DNA of 6,097 nucleotides from an uncultured Oscillospiraceae bacterium (GCA_910578755.1 CAJTSZ010000104.1:894-6990); one strand, 5' to 3'. Shown: positions 1 through 5,732, counted from the stretch's first letter. Notes: a model not told the origin generated them from the sequence alone. Numbers and translations are program-made.

Positions 1-653
1 TCACTTACCCTCAGCTAAAACCGCCCTTTTTGTGCCTGGTTGCCTCCGGCGGACACAGCCACATTATTATGGTGGAGGACTATACGAAATTTAAAGTTAT
101 AGGCCGCACCCGGGACGACGCCGCTGGCGAAGCCTTTGATAAGGCCGCCCGCACCTTGGGCTTTCCTTACCCTGGGGGAATTTATATGGACCAAGCCGCC
201 CAGCAGGGCAAGCGGGGTACATATAAGCTGCCCCAGCCCAAGGTTTCCGGCTCGGATTATGACTTCAGCTTCAGCGGTTTAAAAACAGCAGTAATTAACA
301 CGGTACACAATGCCCGGCAAAAGGGGCAGGAAATCAATGTAAACGATTTGGCTGCCGATTTCCAGGGCACCGTGGCGGATATTTTAACCAGCCATTTAAT
401 GCGCGCCGCTGCCGACCTTGGGGCAAAGCAGATTGTGGTGGCCGGAGGGGTCAGCGCCAACAGCGGGCTGCGCGCCGCCTTAGAGCAAGCCTGCGGCGCC
501 GAGGGGTACCCCCTTTACCTGCCAAAGCTGAGCCTGTGCGGGGACAACGCCGCTATGATTGGCTCCCAGGCTTATTACGAATACCAGGCTGGCGCCCGCG
601 GGGACATGAGCCTTAACGGCGTGGCCTCCATTCCTGTGGACCAGGAGTATTAA
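1..653 (+). CDS. tsaD: tRNA N6-adenosine threonylcarbamoyltransferase TsaD, C-terminal part (5' end outside window)
   Basis: TsaD transfers the threonylcarbamoyl group from threonylcarbamoyl-AMP to A37 of ANN-decoding tRNAs in the cytoplasm, working with TsaB and TsaE in bacteria. The reading frame is open to the left edge (first full codon at position 3), so the gene is cut by the window and its start and metal-binding HxxxH motif lie outside. About 217 residues remain of a family usually near 340. Family motifs appear in the expected order: LVASGGHSH near the left edge, GEAFDKAARTLGFPYPGG, FSFSGLKTAV, VVAGGVSANSGLR, and CGDNAAMIG with the Asp that binds the active-site metal. The C-terminal LNGVAS segment is also typical. 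The TTG at position 30 is internal to the conserved region and is not the start. The stop is TAA at 651-653, followed at once by a hairpin. Identification is secure. Confidence 0.96.
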   Translation, partial: TYPQLKPPFLCLVASGGHSHIIMVEDYTKFKVIGRTRDDAAGEAFDKAARTLGFPYPGGIYMDQAAQQGKRGTYKLPQPKVSGSDYDFSFSGLKTAVINTVHNARQKGQEINVNDLAADFQGTVADILTSHLMRAAADLGAKQIVVAGGVSANSGLRAALEQACGAEGYPLYLPKLSLCGDNAAMIGSQAYYEYQAGARGDMSLNGVASIPVDQEY

Positions 654-660
654 AATATTA

Positions 661-700
661 GTAGGGGGGCCGCCCAGCCTGGGCAGCCCCCCTACTTAAA
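661..700. terminator. Hairpin terminator between convergent tsaD and the 701-1045 gene
   Basis: A 10-bp perfect stem (661-670 with 686-695) continues, after one mismatch, into a 4-bp GC stem (672-675 with 681-684) closed by a 5-base loop. It starts 8 bases after the tsaD stop and ends 6 bases before the stop of the opposing gene. The plus-strand tail (TTAAATTATAG) is a weak U-tract, and the minus-strand tail is TAATATTTTA. Both tails are AT-rich, so it may serve both genes. Confidence 0.85.
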
Positions 701-1045
701 TTATAGTTCTCCACATGGAATAACGGCTTTTTCATAGCAGGCAATCAATTTATCCAGCCATTTATCAGAGTAGTGCAAGGCTTTGCTGTCTGCAATCAAA
801 CCGAAATCATCGGAAATATATCCTGCCAGCTCACTGTCCCCCGATTTTTCATAAACTATCATATATGCTCTTTTCTCTATTTCCTTGGTGTTGTCAATAA
901 TATTGCCTTTTTTCAGTTCTTCCATAGCCCGGTAAACTCTTACCCACTCACTATCAAAAGGTTCACTATCTCTTTTATCTAAAAGCTCGTCTATATTGAA
1001 TTCTTTGTAATTGATATTATTTAGCTTGTTCAGTAACTCTAACAT
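701..1045 (-). CDS. Hypothetical protein, 114 residues, acidic, AT-rich orphan gene
   Basis: I do not recognise this protein. It is soluble-looking, with no signal peptide or membrane segment. It is rich in Asp, Glu and Lys, with a probable helical N-terminus (LLNKLNNINYKEF) and a middle segment VRVYRAMEELKKG. The C-terminal half reads SDDFGLIADSKALHYSDKW and ends with CYEKAVIPCGEL. Size, charge and isolation resemble small immunity-type or stress-related orphans of Firmicutes, but that is only an impression. Support for a real gene: ATG at 1045 is preceded 7 bases upstream by GGGAGGGG, a near-consensus promoter sits at 1083-1111, and the gene ends against a strong hairpin. It is clearly more AT-rich than tsaD or perR, which fits recent acquisition. 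It appears monocistronic. A plus-strand ORF at 773-982 is its shadow. Confidence 0.8.
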   Translation of the reverse strand: MLELLNKLNNINYKEFNIDELLDKRDSEPFDSEWVRVYRAMEELKKGNIIDNTKEIEKRAYMIVYEKSGDSELAGYISDDFGLIADSKALHYSDKWLDKLIACYEKAVIPCGEL

Positions 1046-1082
1046 ATAACCGCCCCTCCCTACATGATGGCTTCCTAAGCTG

Positions 1083-1111
1083 ATTATAACATAGGGCCCC
1101 TAACTTATCAA
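1083..1111 (-). promoter_or_regulatory. Sigma-A-type promoter with extended -10 for the 701-1045 gene
   Basis: Read on the minus strand, -35 is TTGATA (1106-1111, five of six consensus bases). A 17-base spacer follows, then a perfect TATAAT at 1083-1088 preceded by TGT, which makes an extended -10. Predicted transcription start is near 1076, giving a leader of about 30 bases with the GGGAGGGG ribosome binding site. The spacer contains a GC-rich near-palindrome around GGGCCC (1094-1099) that could bind a regulator, although nothing in the window points to one. Confidence 0.75.
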
Positions 1112-1411
1112 TATGCTTTTGTGGAAGGTGCCAAGGTTGCAGGTCGGCAACACTTTTCTGAAGAAAGACATAACCGGTATGGAAGGCGCTTCTCCATATC
1201 AGGGGGCGGGGTGGTGCGAACACCCCGTTTCTGCTTTGCATTTTTTGTTGTTTTGCATCTATTATATCCTGCCCTTTTGGGAAAAGCGAGGGGCCGCTGG
1301 AAAAATAATACTGTACCATTCGGGCGCTGCCTGTGGGGAACCGCTGGCGCGCTTTTTTTGCGTCCTTTTGCCTGGCCTGCCAAGGGGTAAAAGCCGGGCC
1401 GGCGGTGCTTG
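1112..1411. other. Gene-free intergenic stretch, GC-rich, with one clear hairpin
   Basis: This 300-base stretch has several overlapping ORFs on both strands. None has a ribosome binding site, recognisable protein motifs or a sensible composition, so I treat them as chance products of GC-rich sequence. A 7-bp hairpin lies at 1207-1213 with 1221-1227 (CGGGGTG/CACCCCG, loop of seven) and is followed by a T-rich segment. The 3' part (about 1345-1385) encodes ARFFCVLLPGLP in one plus frame, which faintly resembles the segment upstream of the LPKA motif in antiporters. It may be further decayed sequence of the adjoining pseudogene. Confidence 0.4.
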
Positions 1412-1563
1412 CTGCCAAAGGCTATGGTACAGGCGGCCTTTCTATGTGTGAGCAAATGGCGGCGGGTATTTTAATTACAGCACCCTTGGGCGCAGTGCTT
1501 ATGGATAAAACATACCGCCGCCTGCTCCGCCGGAATGCTGACAGCGATACTTGTGGGGAATAA
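1412..1563 (+). pseudogene. Remnant of a cation/proton (Na+/H+) antiporter C-terminus, frameshifted and internally deleted
   Basis: Two plus-strand frames carry neighbouring pieces of the conserved C-terminal part of bacterial cation:proton antiporters. Frame 2 from 1412 reads LPKAMVQAAF, close to the family motif LPKATVQAA, and runs into a stop at 1472-1474. Frame 1 from about 1465 reads GILITAPLGAVLMDKTYRRL, close to the family's final transmembrane helix and cytoplasmic end, and stops with TAA at 1561-1563. In intact relatives, as I recall them, roughly 20 residues separate these motifs; here only 29 bases do, so a deletion that also shifted the frame is likely. No start codon, ribosome binding site or N-terminal membrane region is visible upstream, so this is a broken gene end. 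The family assignment rests on two motifs recognised by memory. Confidence 0.62.
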
Positions 1564-1652
1564 AAGCCGCCCACAAAACATACAGAAAATACTTTGCAGC
1601 AGGGCCAACCTGCCTGTACACCAAATTTTATTGGGGAATAGTGAGAAAATGG

Positions 1653-1680
1653 TTGACTTTTTGAAAAAATCAGTTATAAT
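1653..1680 (+). promoter_or_regulatory. Sigma-A promoter of the perR-rubrerythrin unit
   Basis: TTGACT at 1653-1658 (-35, five of six consensus bases) is separated by 16 bases from a perfect TATAAT at 1675-1680 (-10). The predicted start of transcription is near 1687, about 35 bases before the perR start codon and just before the palindromic operator. Confidence 0.82.
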
Positions 1681-1690
1681 AAAATTACAA

Positions 1691-1707
1691 TAATAATAAT
1701 TATTATT
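1691..1707. promoter_or_regulatory. PerR/Fur-type operator palindrome
   Basis: A 16-base perfect palindrome (1692-1707, AATAATAATTATTATT) lies just downstream of the predicted transcription start. Aligned to the Bacillus PerR box TTATAATNATTATAA, positions 1691-1705 match 12 of the 14 defined bases. Because the gene immediately downstream encodes a PerR-type repressor, autoregulation by blocking initiation or early elongation is the natural reading. AT-rich repeats of ATA can produce such matches by chance, so the position and the gene context carry much of the weight. Confidence 0.7.
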
Positions 1708-1721
1708 GATAAGGAGAAGCT

Positions 1722-2120
1722 ATGGCAGAACTGACCCGGAGAAATTCCAAACAACGGCAAATAATTTTAGATGCCGTGCGGGCTGTGAAAAGCCACCCAA
1801 CAGCGGAAGACATCTACCACATTGTAAGGCAGCAGGTTCCCAATATAAGCCTGGGGACGGTGTACCGCAACCTGAACCTGCTTGCCCAAATGGGCGAGAT
1901 ACAAAAGCTGGAGCTTGGCTGTGAAAACGATAGGTTCGACCGCACCTGCGGGCCCCATGCCCATTTAATATGCAGCCAATGCGGTAAAGTAATGGACCTG
2001 GCCCCGGAAATACAAAACGGGGCAGAACAACTGGTTGCCAACAGCTGCAAGGCAGTGGTAACACAAGTTATGGTAACCGCCTACGGCCTGTGCGAGCAGT
2101 GCCTAAAGGGCAAGGAATAA
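1722..2120 (+). CDS. perR: Fur-family peroxide-sensing repressor, PerR type
   Basis: A 132-residue Fur-family metalloregulator, a cytoplasmic DNA-binding dimer. The N-terminal winged helix spans about residues 1-75, with the recognition-helix segment SLGTVYRNLNLL at 43-54; the C-terminal half is the dimerisation domain. All five residues that bind the regulatory Fe/Mn in Bacillus PerR appear in matching context: His25 (HPTAEDIY), Asp73 (RFD), His79 and His81 (HAH) and Asp92 (VMDL). Asp rather than Glu at the last position favours PerR over Fur. The structural zinc site is complete: Cys84/Cys87 and Cys124/Cys127. In PerR, peroxide oxidises the two histidines and releases DNA. The start is ATG at 1722 with AAGGAG five bases upstream. 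Rubrerythrin, a classic PerR target, follows after 25 bases without a terminator. PerR rather than Fur or Zur is inference from residues and neighbour. Confidence 0.9.
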   Translation: MAELTRRNSKQRQIILDAVRAVKSHPTAEDIYHIVRQQVPNISLGTVYRNLNLLAQMGEIQKLELGCENDRFDRTCGPHAHLICSQCGKVMDLAPEIQNGAEQLVANSCKAVVTQVMVTAYGLCEQCLKGKE

Positions 2121-2130
2121 AGAAAGACGA

Positions 2131-2137
2131 AAGGTGG
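2131..2137 (+). promoter_or_regulatory. Ribosome binding site that fixes the rubrerythrin start
   Basis: AAGGTGG lies 8 bases before ATG 2146. It overlaps the GTG at 2134, which would otherwise give a start four residues longer, so the ATG is preferred. Confidence 0.7.
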
Positions 2138-2145
2138 AAACAAAT

Positions 2146-2688
2146 ATGAATTTAAAAGGAACAAAAACAGAAGCAAACCTGATGGCCGCTTTTGCAGGGG
2201 AATCCCAAGCAAGAAATAAATACACATACTACGCTTCCAAAGCGAAAAAGGAAGGCTTTGAGCAAATTGCCGCCATTTTTACTGAAACAGCAAACAACGA
2301 GAAGGAGCACGCCAAAATGTGGTTTAAGCTCCTTCACGATGGGCAAATTGCCGATACCATTACAAACCTGAAGGACGCCGCAGCCGGTGAAAATTATGAA
2401 TGGACAGATATGTATGCTTCCTTTGCAAAAGACGCAAGGGAAGAAGGCTTTGACCATATTGCTTACCTGTTTGAAGCCGTAGGCAAAATTGAAAAAGAAC
2501 ACGAGGAACGCTATTTGCAGCTGTGCAAAAATATTGAAGAAGGCAAGGTGTTCAGCAAGGACGGCACAAAGCAGGCTTGGATTTGCCGTAACTGCGGCCA
2601 CATCCACTTTGGTGAAAACGCACCGGAAGTGTGCCCAGTATGTTCCCACCCCCAGTCCTATTTTGAACTGCGTGCAGTAAACTACTAA
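2146..2688 (+). CDS. rbr: Rubrerythrin (NADH-linked peroxidase, diiron plus rubredoxin domain)
   Basis: Rubrerythrin reduces hydrogen peroxide to water in the cytoplasm of anaerobes, taking electrons through its rubredoxin-like domain. The 180-residue protein starts MNLKGTKTEANL, as family members do. The ferritin-like four-helix domain spans about 1-135, with the expected diiron ligands Glu19 (AGESQAR), Glu52 and His55 (NEKEHA), Glu82/Glu85 (GENYEW) and Glu116 with His119 (IEKEHE). The C-terminal rubredoxin-type iron site has Cys147-x2-Cys150 and Cys163-x2-Cys166, in CRNCGH and CPVCSH. Length and domain order are those of classical rubrerythrin, not the reverse form or a version lacking rubredoxin. 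It lies 25 bases after perR and ends in a strong terminator, so the two form one operon probably induced by peroxide. The symbol rbr is the generic family name. Confidence 0.96.
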   Translation: MNLKGTKTEANLMAAFAGESQARNKYTYYASKAKKEGFEQIAAIFTETANNEKEHAKMWFKLLHDGQIADTITNLKDAAAGENYEWTDMYASFAKDAREEGFDHIAYLFEAVGKIEKEHEERYLQLCKNIEEGKVFSKDGTKQAWICRNCGHIHFGENAPEVCPVCSHPQSYFELRAVNY

Positions 2689-2700
2689 GAAAGTATTAGG

Positions 2701-2742
2701 CAGGAGTGGCACAGCGAAAGCTGCGCCACTCCTGTTTTCCTT
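2701..2742 (+). terminator. Rho-independent terminator of perR-rbr
   Basis: A 10-bp stem (2701-2710 with 2725-2734) continues after one mismatch into CAGC/GCTG (2712-2715 with 2720-2723), capped by a GAAA tetraloop and followed by TTTTCCTT. It begins 12 bases after the rubrerythrin stop. Confidence 0.92.
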
Positions 2743-2810
2743 GTAATTGGAAAACCCCCAGAAGAACCAGGGGCCAAGTCAAAAGTAGTTGTGAACAGAT
2801 GGTACTTTAC

Positions 2811-2838
2811 CAACGCATAGAGGGCTTTGCCCGCGTTG
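2811..2838. other. Small bulged hairpin in intergenic DNA
   Basis: CAACGC (2811-2816) pairs with GCGTTG (2833-2838), and GGGC (2822-2825) pairs with GCCC (2829-2832) around a TTT loop, leaving a five-base bulge on one side. It sits between two terminators. There is no T-tract and I cannot assign a role. Confidence 0.35.
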
Positions 2839-2844
2839 CATATA

Positions 2845-2885
2845 AAGGCCCCCCGGCCGCTGGCCGGGGGGCCTATTGTTTTATT
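2845..2885. terminator. GC-rich terminator, probably for the minus-strand pyk-sortase transcript
   Basis: A perfect 12-bp stem of G and C only (2847-2858 with 2862-2873), extendable by one A-T pair, has a three-base loop. On the minus strand it lies 71 bases after the sortase stop and is followed by TTTATATG. On the plus strand it is followed by ATTGTTTTATTA, so it could act in both directions and back up the rubrerythrin terminator. Confidence 0.8.
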
Positions 2886-2944
2886 ACTAAAAGCAGATGC
2901 GCAAGGCTTCGTAAGAAAAATAATTTCGTTTTGCTCAACTATTT

Positions 2945-3853
2945 TTATTGTACTGCTTTTTTGGCGGTGTTTTCTTTTAAAGTAATAGATTCTTTCAAAA
3001 CAGCGTCTTTAGGCAGCAGCTTGCCCATTACAATAAAGCGGACGTCGGTGCGGCGGCCATATTTGTAGGAGCAGGTGGAAAGGGTTAAAATTTTATCTGT
3101 ACCGGTTACTTCCACATCATAAACAAATTCGCTGCGTTCTTTGGCGCCGTTTACAATGTTCATCATTTGGGCCTCTGTTATCTGTGCAGGAGAAGTTTTG
3201 CGGTCCTGGAGCACCTGTACATAGTCAAAGTCTGTAGTGGTGTAAGCAACGGCGAAAATTTCCCAAGCCATATCGTCCTCGGCAGTGGAGAAGTAGATGT
3301 AGGGATGCTTTTGGGCAAAGTCCTTATCGGCAAAGTTGAACAGCTGGCTAAAGCGTTCTTTATCTTTGGCGTCGTCATAGTTTACATTGTGGCCGTAAAT
3401 AATGGTGCTGCGGAACAGGTCGTCCCTGGTATTGCCCATGGCGCATTCGTAGTCCACAAAGTAGCTGCCTGTCCAGCTGTATTCTTTCAGCTCGTTTTTG
3501 CGCATATAAAAGTCGTTGTTGGTGGTTTGCACTACGGCGGCGTTAATTTCTGTATCTGGAATTTGCAGCCAGCCAATAACATCGCTGTTTTTGGATTTTA
3601 TTTCGGCAATTTTATCCTTAAACTCTGGGGCCTTTACCTTGGGTTCTTCCTCTTTTTCCTTGTCTTTATCTTTATCCTTGTCTTTGTCCGTTTTATCCAA
3701 GGGGTTTTCAAATTCCTCGGTTTCCTTATCCGGCTCCTTAGTTTCGTCCTCAGGGGCAGTGCGGTCACCGCAGGCAGCCATGCTGAAAACCATAGCCAGT
3801 GCCAGGAAAAGGCACATTGCTTTGGAAGCGTTTAATTTTTTCAGTAAATTCAT
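2945..3853 (-). CDS. srtB: Class B sortase with lipoprotein-type signal
   Basis: A cysteine transpeptidase of the sortase B family, which cleaves a sorting signal on exported proteins and attaches them to peptidoglycan outside the membrane. The 302-residue protein has a signal peptide (KK at 5-6, hydrophobic about 12-27) ending in FSMAACGD, which fits a lipobox with Cys28 (Met at -3 is less usual). A charged linker follows at about 30-75 with a Lys-Asp repeat. The catalytic domain spans about 80-290: NSDVIGWLQIP, VVQTTNNDFYM, IIYGHN with catalytic His155, TLSTC with catalytic Cys near 261, and Arg near 272 in VRFIVMGKL. The start is ATG 3853 with AGGAGG nine bases upstream; ATG 3874 would place that site inside the gene. 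It follows pyk by 28 bases on the same strand. No substrate with a sorting motif is in the window. The family is secure; lipid attachment is inferred. Confidence 0.92.
   Translation of the reverse strand: MNLLKKLNASKAMCLFLALAMVFSMAACGDRTAPEDETKEPDKETEEFENPLDKTDKDKDKDKDKEKEEEPKVKAPEFKDKIAEIKSKNSDVIGWLQIPDTEINAAVVQTTNNDFYMRKNELKEYSWTGSYFVDYECAMGNTRDDLFRSTIIYGHNVNYDDAKDKERFSQLFNFADKDFAQKHPYIYFSTAEDDMAWEIFAVAYTTTDFDYVQVLQDRKTSPAQITEAQMMNIVNGAKERSEFVYDVEVTGTDKILTLSTCSYKYGRRTDVRFIVMGKLLPKDAVLKESITLKENTAKKAVQ
3653..3697 (-). repeat. Six-base tandem repeat encoding a Lys-Asp linker in the sortase
   Basis: The minus strand carries an imperfect run of GAYAAR units encoding DKTDKDKDKDKDKEK at residues 53-67. 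It forms the exposed linker between the membrane anchor and the catalytic domain. Such runs can change length by slippage in six-base steps without breaking the frame. Confidence 0.8.
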
Positions 3854-3881
3854 ACTGTGTTTCCTCCTAACCATTTAAGCC

Positions 3882-5627
3882 TTAGCCTACCACATTGCAA
3901 ACAATGCCTTTTTCGGCGTCTAAAATAATCATGGTGCCGCTACGCAGAACCGTAGTACAGTTGGCTGCGCCCACAATAACGGGAATCCCTAAAGTGAGGC
4001 CCACAATGGCTGCATGGGAGTTTACATTGTTTTGGCTAGTGATAATACCAGCGGCTTTCTTTAATAAATCTAACATCTCATTAGATGTGTTGTCAATGAC
4101 CAAAATATCACCAGGAGTAAAGGAAGTACGTGCCTCAGCCTCACTGTGGGCTACGCACACGTTGGCGCGCACCTGTTTGCCCCCAATGCCGTGGCCGGTA
4201 AGGATGACATCTCCCACTGTTTGTACTTTAATTAAGTTAGTGGTGCCGGGGATGCCCAAGGGAACGCCGGCGGTAATAACCACCAGGTCGCTGTCTTCCA
4301 CATAAAGCTCCTCTTTCGCCCGCTGGACAGCGTGGGCAAAAAGGGAATCGGCATCCTGCTGTTCCTGGCAGAGCACAGGGTAAATACCCCAGGACATGGC
4401 CAGCTGGCGGTAAACCCGTTCGTTTACGGTACAGCCAATAATGGGGACCGCAGGGCGGTATTTACTTATCATGCGGGCAGTATGGCCGGACTGGCTAACG
4501 GTTAAAATGGCGGTAGCCTCCAAATCATGGGCGGTGGTGCAGGTAGCATGGGAAATGGCGTTGGTAACATCCCGTACAGCTTCGTGGCGGCGGCGGTCAA
4601 AGCGGCCGTGGTAGTCAATATCCTCTTCGGCGCACTGGGCAATTTTGGCCATGGTTGCCACAGCTTCCACCGGGTATTTGCCGGCAGCAGTTTCGCCGGA
4701 GAGCATAATGGTGCTGGTGCCGTCGTAAATGGCGTTGGCCACGTCGGTGGCTTCCGCACGGGTGGGGCGAGGGTTTTTCATCATGCTGTCCAGCATTTGG
4801 GTGGCAGTAATTACATATTTGGCGCTGTTGTACACCTTTTTAATAATCATTTTTTGAATAACGGGAACGTGCTCAAAGGGGATTTCAACGCCCATGTCCC
4901 CGCGGGCAATCATAATGCCATCGGAAACGCGGATAATTTCGTCAATATTGGCAACGCCCTGGGCGTTTTCTATTTTTGCAATAATGCGTACATCGCTGCA
5001 GTTAGCCTGATCCAAAATTTCACGGATGTCCAGTACATCCTGGGCAGTGCGCACAAAGGAAGCAGCAATAAAATCGAACCCAGCCCGAATACCAAAAAGG
5101 ATGTCCTCCTTGTCCCTTTGGCTGATGTAGGGGATGGAAAGGTTTACATTGGGGACATTGATGCCCTTGCGGTCCGAAACAGGGCCGCCGTTAACAACGG
5201 TACAGTGGATTTCACAGTCTTCCACCGTATCCACCCGCAGTTCAATAAGGCCATCGTCAATTAAAATGGCGTCGCCGGCGTGTACATCGGCAGGCAGGCC
5301 GGCAAAGGAAATGGAGGCTTTGTCCTGGGTACCCATAACATCCTGGGTTGTTAAGGTAAAATGGTCGCCTTCCTGAAGGGTAATGGCTTTGTTTTCAAAG
5401 CAGCCAAGGCGGATTTCCGGCCCCTTGGTGTCCAGCAGGGTGGGCAGGGGAACATGAAGCTCCTGGCGCAATTTTCCAATAATATCCAGCTTGCGCTGGT
5501 GTTCTTCGTAAGTGCCGTGGGAAAAATTAAAACGGGCAATGTCCATACCGGCTAAAACCATTTGGCGCAGAACGTCCTCGGTTTCGCTGGCAGGCCCCAA
5601 GGTGCAAATAATTTTTGTTCTTCTCAT
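3882..5627 (-). CDS. pyk: Pyruvate kinase with C-terminal PEP-utilising-type domain
   Basis: Converts phosphoenolpyruvate and ADP to pyruvate and ATP in the last step of glycolysis, as a cytoplasmic tetramer. The protein is 581 residues, the length of Bacillus-type enzymes with an extra domain. Visible motifs: TKIICTLGPAS (4-14), RFNFSHG (32-38), LLDTKGPEIRLG (64-75), B domain with IDDGLI (123-128), catalytic Lys218 and Mg ligand Glu220 in AKIEN, Mg ligand Asp244 in ARGDMG, TATQMLDSM, PRPTRAEATDVANA and MLSGETAAGKYP. The last ~110 residues are a PEP-utiliser mobile-type domain with NSHAAIVGLTLGIPVIVG. Lys103 sits where potassium-dependent enzymes carry Glu, suggesting potassium independence. 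ATG 5627 is chosen by homology; no strong ribosome binding site precedes it (only AGGTTGTGA further out). The gene is probably co-transcribed with the sortase downstream. Confidence 0.97.
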   Translation of the reverse strand: MRRTKIICTLGPASETEDVLRQMVLAGMDIARFNFSHGTYEEHQRKLDIIGKLRQELHVPLPTLLDTKGPEIRLGCFENKAITLQEGDHFTLTTQDVMGTQDKASISFAGLPADVHAGDAILIDDGLIELRVDTVEDCEIHCTVVNGGPVSDRKGINVPNVNLSIPYISQRDKEDILFGIRAGFDFIAASFVRTAQDVLDIREILDQANCSDVRIIAKIENAQGVANIDEIIRVSDGIMIARGDMGVEIPFEHVPVIQKMIIKKVYNSAKYVITATQMLDSMMKNPRPTRAEATDVANAIYDGTSTIMLSGETAAGKYPVEAVATMAKIAQCAEEDIDYHGRFDRRRHEAVRDVTNAISHATCTTAHDLEATAILTVSQSGHTARMISKYRPAVPIIGCTVNERVYRQLAMSWGIYPVLCQEQQDADSLFAHAVQRAKEELYVEDSDLVVITAGVPLGIPGTTNLIKVQTVGDVILTGHGIGGKQVRANVCVAHSEAEARTSFTPGDILVIDNTSNEMLDLLKKAAGIITSQNNVNSHAAIVGLTLGIPVIVGAANCTTVLRSGTMIILDAEKGIVCNVVG

Positions 5628-5732
5628 GGTTATATCACAACCTATTCTGTTGGTAGTCTTTAAAAAAATAATGCCCCGCAAAGGCAGTCGCCCCACCTTT
5701 GCAGCTTGTCGTATTTTGGGGTATTATTGGTT

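Noticed and set aside
1108..1455. Overlapping minus-strand ORFs (also 1017-1418) in the intergenic region
   Set aside because: Gln/Arg/Pro-rich translations without ribosome binding site or motifs. The frame at 1017-1418 also overlaps the start and promoter of the better-supported 701-1045 gene.
2134..2148. GTG at 2134 as rubrerythrin start
   Set aside because: It overlaps the ribosome binding site AAGGTGG. ATG 2146 is correctly spaced and gives the usual family N-terminus.
2152..2712. 186-codon minus-strand ORF over rubrerythrin
   Set aside because: Shadow of rubrerythrin, rich in Phe, Val and Cys, and overlapping the terminator stem.
2706..3068. 120-codon plus-strand ORF after rubrerythrin
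   Set aside because: It starts inside the terminator stem, runs through a second terminator and into the antisense strand of the sortase, and has no conserved motif.
3653..3697. Short tandem repeat as a CRISPR or regulatory repeat
   Set aside because: It is an in-frame GAYAAR codon repeat inside the sortase linker.
3167..3835. 222-codon plus-strand ORF with hydrophobic stretches that look like membrane segments
   Set aside because: It is antisense to the sortase; the hydrophobic runs are the complement of the Lys-Asp and Glu-rich codons. No ribosome binding site or family motif.
4527..5264. 245-codon plus-strand ORF opposite pyruvate kinase
   Set aside because: It lies wholly antisense to a pyruvate kinase with full motif conservation and has a repetitive Gly/Val/Asn/Phe composition typical of a shadow frame.
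5628..5696. Extended pyruvate kinase start at GTG 5696
   Set aside because: The added 23 residues are not part of the family and no ribosome binding site precedes the GTG; relatives begin at the position equivalent to ATG 5627.
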